DNA of 64,000 nucleotides from Chamaea fasciata (taxonomy: Eukaryota; Chordata; Aves; Passeriformes; Sylviidae). The notes under the pieces were generated by a model that saw only the letters and a list, made by a program, of their open reading frames with translations, searched no databases and was not told where the DNA came from. Positions 53,462 through 64,000 of this stretch are shown here, in pieces. Positions within the stretch are counted from its first letter, which is position 1; each line of letters starts with the position of its first letter. The stretch covers positions 11,482,945 to 11,546,944 of the forward strand of contig JARCOQ010000017.1 in assembly GCA_029207755.1 (NCBI GenBank), written 5' to 3'. A program made the translations under genes and the position numbers.

Positions 53462-53882
53462 GTTTCTTCATCCTCCAGAGCTGTGCAAGGAACAGGACTC
53501 TGGTGTGACCCTGACCCCATCAACCCCACTGGATTCCCTTCCCCAGCTCTGGAGACAACCAGGCCGTTCCTTCTGCAGCTCCTCACTGCAAAGCTTCCAT
53601 GTTCATGAGGAAATCTGCTGGGAAGAGCCAAGTGTAAAACACCAAAGAGAGAGACAGAGGCATTTCCCTGCCTTCACCAGGCCCCTCGCTGCTGTCCCTG
53701 TGTCTCAGCACAGCCGTGCTATCAGCGATGGAATTCATCTCCTTGTGCCACGTTCACACATTATTGATCCCTGCGAGCTAAATTCTCCCAAGGGATTTAA
53801 GGCCGTTTCCATCTGCACTGGGGATCTGAGAGCAGCGATTTCTCTCCCCCAGCATAGAGCAGCTCCTTTAGCACGTTCCCAC

Positions 53883-53904
53883 ATTTGCATTTTGCCATTT
53901 GCAT
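53883..53904. promoter_or_regulatory. Two perfect octamer motifs, candidate POU-factor sites
   Basis: ATTTGCAT occurs exactly at 53883-53890 and again at 53897-53904, 14 bp start to start. It is the reverse complement of the octamer ATGCAAAT bound by POU/Oct factors. The surrounding 250 bp has about ten CpGs and no recognisable repeat. Function is inferred. Confidence 0.4.
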
Positions 53905-55918
53905 ACGCGCAGTTTAATGCCAGAGCAGCACGTAAACAGGACTGTTAGTTTTATGAAAATCTGACTTTTGGGGGGAATTGCTTTGTGCAAGACCATAGTA
54001 GAGAGCAGGATCCAAAGTAAATCTTACAGTGAAGGGAGAAAAGCCCACTTATTAAAAGACCAGGAAAACTGCATGAAATGCTGAGGAGCCTCTTACAAAG
54101 GCAAATTATCCCACGGTGTAGATGGCAAAGGGATCATTTACATTCCCAGTTCGTAAAAAGCAGTGATTAATACAGCTAGAGAAAATGTAAAATTTAATGA
54201 GTAACTGAAGTGTTCAAACAAACTGCCAGTTTAATAAAGCAGAATGACAGGGCCAAAGTGTTGGGAATAAAATCCCAAGGTTCTGTTAGCAGAGAGAAAA
54301 TTCATGGATGGAGTGAAAAAAAGAAAAGGTGACTTAACATCAAAGGAAATAATTACTCTTCATCTAAATAAGAATTAGGATGAACATTTATATTGTCTTT
54401 TCTTCCCCTCTGAATGTCTCCAAAACTCTTATTTATTTTAGTTTACATGCTTAGCTAATTAAACCTCTATAATAATATAAATTTTTATGGGCCATTTTTT
54501 GAGAAAACCAGCATAACTAAAAGCAGGCCCAGGCACTGTGAATATTGCATCAAGGTTCTATTAGTTTTCATGGTGCAATATATATTTTTTAAAAACTGCC
54601 TCCTGCTGAACTAATTACGATCTTATTTTTAAGCAATTTTTTAAAATTACACATGGATTGCAGACTTTCATTCTTAATGGCTTGAATTTAGCAATAACCT
54701 GCACTGAAGTTGGCCAAGAAAATACTGAACCAACGTCTCAGCTGATGCAAAGGGGAAACCTTCCTGACGTTGGGCTGGTTTTGACCTCTGCAGCTCCAGC
54801 CCTGAAAATCCACTTCCTACTCCAAGTGCTGAGCTGGGTCCAGCCCTTCTCCTGTTTCTCCAACGTTGGCCAAACGTGCACTGCTATTTTTTTTTACCGT
54901 GTTTCTCTGAAGTGAGCCACACAAACCCAACGTGTGTAGCCTGTGATGAAGGGCCAGGGAAGCCCAGGGTGCTGCTGTGCAAGGCTGACAACTCTTCACT
55001 GAGAGCTTTCCACTCCTCACAATGTGCAGCTCAAACTCCCATGAAAAGGACAGCCCAGCTCACCTCCAGAAGTATAACTTTACTCAGATATTTCTCACAA
55101 CTGCATCTTCCTTTCCCAACAACATCCACCTATTACATACAGACTATGCAATATGGTCACAAATAGATCCATGGAGAGCTGCTACTAATAACTTGCATTT
55201 TGCAGCTCCAAATATTTAGCTATTAGAGTGAGAGTGGTGAGACAGATCTACCCAGAGCATTGTAAAAGTCAAGATGCCCTCTGAAAACATGCCCATCCTG
55301 GGAACAACTCGACCCCAAAATGTGGAGGGGAACAGACACAAGGCAAGGCGGATTTAAGGGTTCTCCAGGAGCCCTTTTGGAAAGCACCACTTTGCATTCA
55401 TGTCATCACAACCTCAGGATCCCTCCTTTAATTAGGAGCTCCTCCATGAGGATACAGCCAGGCATTTTCATTGCAGGTATGTTCATCATGTTGGAAGCAT
55501 GGTACAAAGAGTTCTCTGAGTGGGAAGAGAAGTAATGGAGGTACAAGAGCACAAGCCATGCTCTGACACAAAGTCATTATTTCATAGTCTCTGATGTCTG
55601 CATGACCTGCTGCTCACAGAACTCATCTGCAGAGAGAGGACTCTTCCCACTCTCACAGCAAGGACTGGCTTAGTTTCAGACCCTGGGAGGTTTGTGGGCT
55701 TTTTGTTCACCCTTTTTCACTCCCTCGTACAGTTACTTTTGTTTTTACTGTCACATCGGCAAAAATCAATGAACTGAGAACACAGCTGCTAGAAACACTT
55801 GTTAGAGACACTTGGATATAACTCAAGGCCCCCTTCACAGCCTCTCCCTTTGCAGTATCCGTAACACCCAAAAGAGGCTAAGGAAATGGCAGCATTTCCA
55901 GGGACAAACCAGGGGGGG

Positions 55919-55974
<56 letters not shown>

Positions 55975-56019
55975 AAGAAAGAAAGAAAGAAAGAAAGAAA
56001 AAAAAAAAAGGAAAAAAAA
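55919..56019. repeat. 54-base poly(A) run followed by (GAAA)7 and more A
   Basis: An uninterrupted run of 54 As (55919-55972), then seven GAAA units (55973-56000), then A tracts split by GG and G. It lies immediately upstream of the SINE. Such length is likely unstable and error-prone in assembly. Confidence 0.95.
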
Positions 56020-56043
56020 GAGCCTGTTTTATTGAAGACACCC

Positions 56044-56183
56044 TGAGATTAGCTCAGCTGGTCAGAGCCTGGTACTAAAAACACCACAGTTGGTGGTTCA
56101 ACCCCTGTATGGACCATTCACTTAAGAGATGGACTTGATGATCATTGTGGGTCCCTTGCAACTCAGATTATTCTGTGATGCTG
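56044..56183 (+). mobile_element. tRNA-Ile-derived SINE with CR1-type tail (TguSINE1-like)
   Basis: The 5' part resembles tRNA-Ile. An A box TAGCTCAGCTGG (56050-56061) is followed by an anticodon-arm-like segment and a B box GGTTCAACCCC (56095-56105), then CTGTATGGACCATTCA like a tRNA 3' end. It then becomes a CR1 tail: GGACTTGATGATCATTGTGG, GGGTCCCTTGCAACTCAG and ATTATTCTGTGAT. This tRNA-Ile plus CR1 structure is that described for TguSINE1 of passerines. The B box has lost its CpG (GGTTCAA for GGTTCGA), so this copy is decayed. It is antisense to PTPRT. Confidence 0.9.
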
Positions 56184-58129
56184 TAAAACTGATGATCAAA
56201 CTCCAGGTCTGCTGTTATTAGATGAGTCTACCACCATAATATTTAGAACTTGGATGTAAGTGCACCCACAAATTCAACAGCCCAGGCAGTTCTTGCAGTG
56301 TGTGTGTCCTGAATGAAAGGGATGACCCCAGACATCTCCAGCTCAAGCCAGATTTACATTGATATCTGCAAAGAGATTTGGCTTCTTGAGCTACAAAACT
56401 TATCTAGCCATCACTTCAACTTCCAAGTTTTGAAAAGAAGGCAGGAACACATCATCTCTTCTGTGGTTACCTCTTGTGCCTGCCTCAAATGTGTGACATT
56501 GGCTCCTGAACCTCCTGAGTAGGTTCTTGGCAGTGACATTAATTTTAATTTAATATCAGAAGACTGCATTGATGCTTAGCAAGAGTCCCAATCCACTAAA
56601 GCATATTTCCCTCTAGGGACTTGGGCATGAAAAGGAAAAGCTGCTGAACAGAAGGCAACATACCTTCCTCTACATTTATATCCAGAGACATGTCTGCCTG
56701 CAATGGCAAGTAGGAAAAACAAGTGTCACCTCAGAGAAGAGCTCTGTCACTTCATCTGTTACCTTCCTCAGCAAAACAATGGCTCTCTCAGGGGCAGACA
56801 AGGCTGAATGGGTTGTACCAGATTGTTTTCAGCTGCAGGCAAATTTATAATCACTAATTTATATGCAGAAATATTTATAAACGGTAAATTTAGAGACCAT
56901 CATATTGGTAAAAGCTGCACCAGACATGTCACAGAGCGTTCTGCCCAAATCCTGCATCCCTTCAGGTGAGAACAGGATGCAGAGGAAGGTGGTCCTCCCA
57001 TAAATTATTATCCTTTATCAGTATGAACTCTCAGAAACATCATAAGTAGGAGCCACCACATTTTCTGAAGGCAAGTAAATGAAAAAAAAAATGCATCTCT
57101 TATCTTCTGAAACGTCACCTCTTCCAACAGTTGCTATGAAAACTAATTCAAAGCCGTCCCTTACTTTTGCCATTTGATTTCCCTCTGTTCACTTGGGGAG
57201 AGGGTAAGAGACATGCACTGCACATGATGCCAACACTTGGGTGCTCAGGGGCTGCATTTTGCTGGGAAGACTCACAGCAAGAAGGGATCCTAAAGGGATC
57301 AGTGTCACTCCCCAAGAGCTGCTGTTGGATTTCCCATCTACGCTGTCACAGCTCATAAGTTTAGAAAAGACCTGCTGTAATAGGCTGCTGAGGACTTTGA
57401 GATCTCCTGACCAGATGGCAGTGCTGCCAATCTCATCCAGCCTGTTCAGCACAGGAATACAGAGATCAGCAACCTCAAACCACAATCTCTCACCCACCTG
57501 CACAGACTGGCAGGAGTGTCAAATCACCGCTGTCCGGGTCTGTACAATAAATGCTCCTATTGGGACAAGAAGGCGGCTTTCTCCAAAAAGCAGATGCTAT
57601 CACTCCTCAAAGACCCACTACTGTGCACAGCAACAATTGGAGAGTTATTTGTGTGCTTATCTAATTTCAGACAACACTGAAACACCAGTGTGGAACTGCA
57701 AACAAAACAGATGCACACTCAGCCTCGGCAGGTTTCGAATCGTCTACCAAAACTCTGTTAGGTTTATCTCATGATTAATTGATTAATCACAGGCAGGACT
57801 TCCAGGAGCAGTGTGTGCCCCCAGCACATCATTATGGATTATGTTCACAGATACTCTGTTTAGAGAGCACTGTGTTAAATCCCAGCAAATAACTTGGTCA
57901 CCGAGATGTGCGTGGAGCCTGTGAGGAGAGAAGCTGCTAAAACGATTATGTAGTGATGTGAAAAATCAGTGGGTAAACTACACATCTTGATTCTTCCAGG
58001 GCATGAATGCTTCACTAGGGCTTCCTCTTCATGCGATTTTTAGGGAACAAAAGGGCCACTGCTACCATGTTTCCATATTAGAAATGTCAGATACACTGAC
58101 ACAGTTTTTCTCTCACACCACTGAGGAGC

Positions 58130-58370
58130 TCAGGGAAAAGGAAAACACCGAGATCTCCATGCAGCAGGCAGAACTGCAGCTCATCGATTGCCATCCTTCC
58201 CTTGACAACTCCTGGCAAACCACTGTAGCTGCAGGGAATTTCTCGTGGTCCAGAAAGGCTGCTCCAAAGTCCCGCAAAGTCCACGGTCTTTATTTAAAGC
58301 TGTCAGCAAAGCAGCCAGAAATAGACGTCCCTCTGCTGCCGCGGCTGGGATTACACAAACTAGTAGCAGG
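58130..58370. promoter_or_regulatory. CpG-bearing non-repeat block, candidate conserved element
   Basis: Several CpGs (ACACCGAG, CATCGATTG, TCTCGTGG, GACGTCC, TGCCGCGG) cluster in a repeat-free stretch that also lies inside a 153-codon plus-strand open frame (58003-58464) with no recognisable domain. It may be constrained non-coding DNA. Neither idea has been tested by alignment. Confidence 0.25.
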
Positions 58371-61300
58371 TAACAAGGGATTTCCTCAAAAGTCTTTCAC
58401 AGGCAGCTTTCTTGGCACTTATTACCATGACAGAGGGAAAGGAGAGTCTAAGAAACTGAGCTGACAGCACGGCAGACCTCTGCCTCAGGCAAAGCAGAAC
58501 GAATTCCCCGGGTTCCCAAGTCACTGGAATTTATAGCCCAGGGCTGTGTCTCATTACTCCTGCCCAAGCCAAGGTTGCTACAATCCCAGTGTCACTCCAG
58601 CACAGACTTGTCTCCTGCTGGCAACTCCTCTGAAAGCTGAAGCCATGGGTTTATCTAGCTGGAAACCTGTTCTGTGCTGTATAGAGAGGTTTGGAAGGAA
58701 GAAAGAATGTTTCTGGAATGAGGGGCATTACATGACAGATTTTATAATATATGATGAGAGAGAAAGATTAGAGTGCGAGGGAAAGGACTGAGTTGCATCC
58801 ACCAAGCAGCAGTGATTACTCAGCAGCAGCATGGATGAGTTCACAAAGTTCACCTGTAATAAGGATGTTGGATTGGTGAGGATGTAGCTCTTGTCCGGAT
58901 AACCTGAATAATTTCTAATTTGTCTGTGGCCTAAATAAGAAAATGGCATGTTAATAATGCTGCATATGCATTTTTTCCTCTTTAAATTTAGTGCAAATTC
59001 AACATAGTCACAAAGTTAAATAGCTCAGAAAAACCTTTTGGCTCAGTGGAAAAAGGAACTTATCAAGCACTAAAAGGAAAAATATTCTAGATAGTAACAT
59101 GCAGGAGTTCTCTATGCATGACTTGTGTTTGGATTTCTCTTCTCCAGTGGACAAACCAATAATGACTGGGCAAGCACAAGGCCCTTCTGCTCTGTGCAAA
59201 AGAAAATAAACAAATAAACCCCAACACTTCCCATTGCTCTGCTGCCAGGACTGCAGCCATGGGAAGGGCTGGACCATCACCCTCACATGGGACCTGACCT
59301 GGGCAGGGGCTCCTGCAGGAGGAAAACCTTGAGCTTGCCCTCCAGTTTGGGGAACCACAAAAAAACCCACCTGACCCTTGAAGGGCACCAAGGTGTGAGC
59401 CTTAGGGAAAATCACTCATTCTAAAAGACAACATAAATCTGGACAGAAGCACCTTCTGCTGTTTCAGCAGGGGGAGGTTGTTTTGTTTTATTTTATTATT
59501 AGGTATTTTTTAGCTTGTGTCCTCTCCCCAGGACATGGGCCTTGTGGAAGCATTTTAAGGATGACAGCCTTGTTTTCTTGATCCCTTCCTGTGAACTTTA
59601 GCATTGGCCCATGAAAGCCCAGGGCTTGATGAATCATTTCCATCAGCAGAAGGGTTTCAGACCTGAATTTCAGAGTGACCCTGAACTGGGAATGTTTCAA
59701 ACAAAAATACAAAACTGTCAGACATGTTAAACAAGACTCAGGTGTAAGAAAGGGTTCCCAGAATTTTCACCGGCGAGCTGATTTTGGATTTGTTTTGAAT
59801 TAAGTTTCACTAATGTTGAAAGACCAAAATGTTCCTGAAATGAGCAAGCTTGAAATGGGAATTAAATTCTGTCAAGACATGACCAGACCTTCCTTGAAGG
59901 TGTCTGAAAAAGAATATCCTTTATTGCTTCAGGACAATGTCTTCACAGCATCTTCTTTTTTCCAGCTCCAGAGGAGAGGGGAGAGGAGCTCCATGCAAGA
60001 GGACACCACATTTACAGGACACTGGCTGGGTTCTCCTTCCTGACAGACTTCAACTCCTGCAGTTCTTTGGCCACCACCTGGTCCTCACCACTGCTGGCTT
60101 TGTCATTCATCCAAGTCCCCCTTGTACACTGCCAACAGCCTGGGCATCTTTCTCCCAAAGCACCACACTTCTCACTGGATGACTGGGAGAACAAAACAGG
60201 GTTGGCTGACGCTGCTACGCTCTCAAATCCTGATTTCAAGGTGATTTGTGCTCCCTCCCTCTGTGGTTTGCAGGGATGGGAGGGGAAGCCAGAAGTTCTT
60301 TTTGTGCTTGGAGCCAAACAAAGAATTAACCTGCCCAGCAGAGTGTGTGCTCTGGAGTGTAGGAACATCAGGGGGACAATCCATTTCATGGTTCCATGAA
60401 GCTGATTGAAACACGATTACACAGCAAGCCAGGGGCTCTTCTCCTCTGAGACTCCCAGCCACCTGTGCTGCTTAGGAACAATTATTACTGCAGGTGACTT
60501 CAGATTGCAGCTGGGATGGACTTAGGTTCAATCTTATCAGGGAGTTTCAGACATTTTGGGCTAGGAGACTCAAGTTAATTGCACCAAGTATGGCACAAAG
60601 GGAGTAATTTGAAGGAAGTTATCTTCCAGTGACAGGAAAGAGTTGGTGAACAGGTTAGTGAACGATCCTGATCCTTCTCCAGTGCTGAAAAAGTAAAGAA
60701 CTGAAGAATGTATTTTATGACCAGATGAATGGGGACATTTTCCATCTTAAAACTCACTTTAAACCAGGCAATTATTGCACTTTCATCCTTTCCCAGCCCA
60801 CTAAATTTCATCCAGGAAACAGGAGGAAGCAAAGGCCTTTCGTTTTTTCCATTCTTGTGCTACTTCTTTTGGGATAAGGTTAAGGCAGAGTTAATCAGCA
60901 TTTGCAAGCTAAATATTTAAGGCTGGCAACACGTGAAAGACTAACAGCCCTGCAGAATAAAGTCCTTTAATTGAGTCACAGCACAAGCACAGCATGGCTG
61001 GTAGGAGCATAAAAAGCCAGAGCGCAGCTATTCATTAGGAATGAATATGGAAGTTAACCCAGGGAGACCCGGGGAATAAAAGAGGCCCATTTGCTCCCTG
61101 GCCTATTTACTGAGAGCCACGTAAACACAAGGGCAATTAAACCTGAATACAAACACAGGCAGCACAGCCAGGGCAGGACAGAACATGCTCCTGCACCCAG
61201 TCCTGGCCAGGACCAGGGACAGCAGGGCTGAGGAGTCTCCTCTGCACAGACTCTTCCTGTTCACATTGCCTTGGAGGTCATGGCCTTTTGTTTTTTATAA

Positions 61301-62005
61301 ACAAAGCCAAGTTCAATGTCTGTGGGAAAAGGAGGAAGAATGGACTAGGTAGCAAAGCAATTGGAAGTGCCTCAGTAATGTATTCAGGCCGTTAAGGATT
61401 TCATTAAGTTTACTAAAAGGTCATTAACGATAAAATATCTTCTTTTATTTTACCTACTTTCTAAACATTATAGTCTATTCTGCCATTCAAGCTTGCACCC
61501 CACTGACATTAATTAGCATTCTATATATTAAGAAGAGCTTTTAATGAGCTGTTATTTCACATGATTTTATTGGAGAGCCTCATTGTTCAGCTTTATAGCA
61601 GAAAATGACAACTACAGAAATTGCTTTGATAGGACTGCAGCACTGAGGCAGTTATTCAATCTCCATGCTTGTTCCTCACTTATTCTTTGATGCTGAAAGC
61701 TCTGCCTAAACCCCCTCACTGTGGTTTGCCATAACACACCGGGTGTAGGGAAAACTGTGGGCAAGGAACAGCCCCCAAAGCACAGAGTGGGGTGTGAGCA
61801 GCATCACACACAGCTGCTGGCTCTGCTGCACGGCAGAAAGAAGCAGCAGCAAGGCCCACGTGTGTACAAAATGGTTTGGACACATTTATAGATCAAATAT
61901 CAGTCTTAGCTCTTATTGTAGCTGACAGTTGTGAGATGGTGTGGTTTCAGTCACCTGAATCTTAAGCCATACATTTGCACTTATTCTCCAAGTCAAGTGT
62001 CTGCC

Positions 62006-62127
62006 TCACAGAATGGTTTGGGCTGGAAGGGACCTTAAAGATCATCCCAGTTCAACCCCCTGCCACCTTTTACAAGGCCAGGCTGCTCCAAGACCCCTCC
62101 AAGCTCACCCTAAGCCACTTTCCCAAA
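62006..62127 (-). mobile_element. CR1 LINE 3' terminal fragment
   Basis: Reverse-complement CR1 end: TCACAGAATGGTTTGGGCTGG, GGGACCTTAAAGATCATCCC and CAACCCCCTGCCACC, then diverged sequence to about CCACTTTCC. Same sense as PTPRT. Confidence 0.92.
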
Positions 62128-63609
62128 TTCAGACCAAAGCAGGTGAATTTAGAACAAAAGGAAAAGTTCTCCCTGTGCTAGAGCCTTTATTCTTCTGAAA
62201 ACCCTCTCACCCTCACTGCCAGCAACACCACCTGGAGAGCAGGGAGAGCAGGATCAGGGAAAAGCAGGAACCAACGGGGAAGAGGAAAAGGGGAAGGAAA
62301 AAGGAGGCAGGAGACTCAAAGTTAGTGATAGTGGTAAATGAGCAGGGCACAGAAAACTAAACCCAAACCCATCCTGTCCACTGGATGGCAGGATCATAAA
62401 GACTGGCTCTAAGGCACAAACACAAAGGACAGCAGCAAGGTGAATTTCCCAAAAGGAGCTGTGCACCCACACATGCACACTGCTGAAGGTGATGCAAAGA
62501 TCACCTTGACTGACTTCTCCCCCCTTACAAAGTTCCTCAGTGGCATCCATTAACAGGATGAAGCCACCACCACACCTGAATTATTCAGTCATACGCCTTT
62601 TCTAAATTAAACAATACTGAAGATGAAACAGAGGAAAAAAAACCCCAACAATCTAGAAAGAAAGTGCAAACATGCATCTGCAGTTTGCTTTCAACTTAGC
62701 TAACTGCTACATTTGGGTAAACAAAACGCTGCAAGATGTGAAAATGGAGTTGTTAAAGAGCTTTGTAGTACTCTAACTGCACAGGTACACTGCCACATGA
62801 AAAGATGAGATGGAGGAAATGGGATTAAGGATCAGCTGCTCTCCTGAATGAGCAATATAGAGAAGAAAGAATAGACGGAAATTGGGTTTTTTTCTGGAAA
62901 AAGAAAAAAAAGCATTGGAAGACAAGATGCTGATGTATCTACAAAAGGATGTTTTAAAATTGAACTTCATTACAAGAAAGAATAAGTTGGAGTTTTTTTT
63001 CAGTTCTTATCATTTATTTTGGCTTAGAAAAAGTGCAGTGTGCACACTAAAATAATTCAGCTCCTTACAAAAAAAAATGTTGTAACCAAATATCTTCTCA
63101 TTTGCATGGGATTTATATCACTGCATGTCTATTGGCTTCAAAAGAACAATAAAAAGGTAATCAAAGAAATTGTTGTGCTCAAGGGACCACATTATGCTTT
63201 TATTTCTGAAAAGCTTGATCAAGCAATTTTTTTAACACAGTTGATTCATTCTATTTATAACACAAGTATGCTACTTACCTGGAGGTTGTCATACATTTGA
63301 AAAACCCTGACATCTGAGTTTCTCAGAAAAACCCTCTCATTTTCTCCCCAAGATGTTACTGGAAACCACAGGATTTTTAAAAGCATTATTAACAAATGCT
63401 CCCAAGTTAAGCACATCTTGCAAGTAACAGCAAGTGAATAATACACAATTAATAATTCTATGTAAATTGAAGAAGTTTGTTCAAAAGCTCCTTGAGGTGC
63501 TTATTCAGAAAAGCATCCCTAATTAGGAAACAATTTAAACATTCCCTAAGTTTAAGGCTGTGTTAAAGTAACTGGGACAGGGTGGAGAGGAACAGGAGCA
63601 ATAAAAAAC

Positions 63610-63968
63610 TGATGCCTTTTGGGGCTACCTAAAATCAGAGGCCAGACAGAATTAAGGGAATAAAAAGCAGTTTTATTTACTGAAGGGCCTTCAGGTACAT
63701 TTAGGGCAGATGAAGCCCCCCAGGGGATACACCCAAAATGAACCACGGGTCACAGGTTTTCACACTTTTATAAGTTTGGTCCATTTGCATATTGGGGGTT
63801 CATCTTCCAATTACAGCTTCAGGTAATGAAGTCATTTACCCCAGGTTTTCTGCCCCCAACCCACTTTTGTTTCCTTCTCTCAAGGTCTGAGGCAGTGAGG
63901 TGTCCTTGATTCCCAGGCCTGGAGAGGAATTGTTGTGTCTGACCAAAATGGGGAAGCAGCAGCTCACA
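63610..63968 (-). mobile_element. LTR of an endogenous retrovirus (family 1, copy 2)
   Basis: On the minus strand it starts near TGTGAGCTGCTGC at 63968 and ends CAAAAGGCATCA at 63610. It has an ATGCAAAT octamer (63783-63790), a TATAAAA box (63766-63772) and AATAAA (63672-63677). Homology to 13571-13946 covers the region before TATA (CTGAAGCTGTAATTGGA against CTGGAGCTGGAATTGGA) and the 3' end. No primer-binding-like TGG follows its 3' end, so it is a solo LTR or a 3' LTR. The start is supported only by alignment with copy 1. No clear target duplication was seen. It is in the same sense as PTPRT. Confidence 0.85.
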
Positions 63969-64000
63969 CTGTGTGTGGAGTTTAGAGTTATAGAATTGCA

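Larger units (their letters stand above)
35396..64000 (-). other. PTPRT: PTPRT intron upstream of exon A (partial, over 28.6 kb)
   Basis: Everything above exon A appears intronic. Repeats in it include CR1 fragments near 43628, 44667, 46139, 53274 and 62006, LTRs at 48399 and 63610, a tRNA-derived SINE at 56044, a minisatellite at 50688, and A-rich tracts at 38420, 46947, 47743 and 55919. Stretches 35400-38230, 38505-43600 and 56200-62000 show no recognisable repeat or gene beyond a short A tract at 40597. PTPRT is known in mammals for very large introns, so a gap of this size is expected. Confidence 0.88.

Noticed and set aside
53460..53948. 162-codon plus-strand open frame
   Set aside because: Starts at the end of a CR1 tail and runs through the CpG-bearing non-coding block; no domain is visible.
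57241..57774. 177-codon plus-strand open frame
   Set aside because: No known motif, no repeat of gene-like codon pattern, and no splice borders; chance is the simplest reading.
35396..64000. Search for the preceding PTPRT exon (first half of the FN3 domain)
   Set aside because: No minus-strand segment matching the expected FN3 wording with AG/GT borders was found, so the exon is taken to lie beyond the window.

Overview
This is a bird, almost certainly passerine, genomic window lying inside one large gene on the minus strand: PTPRT, the receptor-type protein tyrosine phosphatase T (rho), a type IIB (MAM-domain) RPTP. The evidence is direct. Four short segments read on the minus strand each have canonical AG/GT splice borders, and their reading phases fit together exactly (0, 1, 2, 0, then 1 outwards). 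Joined, they give 205 codons plus one base of RPTP-IIB extracellular sequence: the end of one fibronectin type III domain, then the membrane-proximal FN3-like region. Wording such as [52 protein letters not shown] and ETKINCVRLATK matches my recollection of PTPRT rather than PTPRM, PTPRK or PTPRU. No other protein-coding gene could be supported.

Layout, in window coordinates (the gene runs from right to left): 64000-35396, part of a large upstream intron (over 28.6 kb); exon A 35395-35194 (202 nt); intron 35193-31842 (3.35 kb); exon B 31841-31739 (103 nt); intron 31738-13263 (18.5 kb); exon C 13262-12989 (274 nt); intron 12988-4171 (8.8 kb); exon D 4170-4134 (37 nt); 4133-1, part of the next intron. 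The exons for MAM, Ig and the earlier FN3 domains lie beyond 64000. Those for the transmembrane segment and the phosphatase domains lie below position 1.

The introns carry typical bird repeats. There are at least ten CR1 LINE 3' fragments in both orientations. Three endogenous-retrovirus LTRs are present without internal genes; two of them (13571-13946 on plus, 63610-63968 on minus) are clearly the same family. One tRNA-Ile-derived SINE with a CR1-type tail (about 56044-56183) matches TguSINE1, and this is what points to Passeriformes. Many A-rich or T-rich low-complexity tracts and a few short tandem repeats are also present.

The rest is moderately AT-rich intron. Several non-coding stretches stand out and may be regulatory: a nested palindrome at 28208-28235, two perfect octamer motifs at 53883-53904, a perfect NRF1-type palindrome at 44807-44818, and CpG-rich blocks near 14830-15260 and 58130-58370. 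I found no operon-like, CRISPR, toxin or other novel coding system. The long open frames here lie in repeats, include exons, or look like chance.
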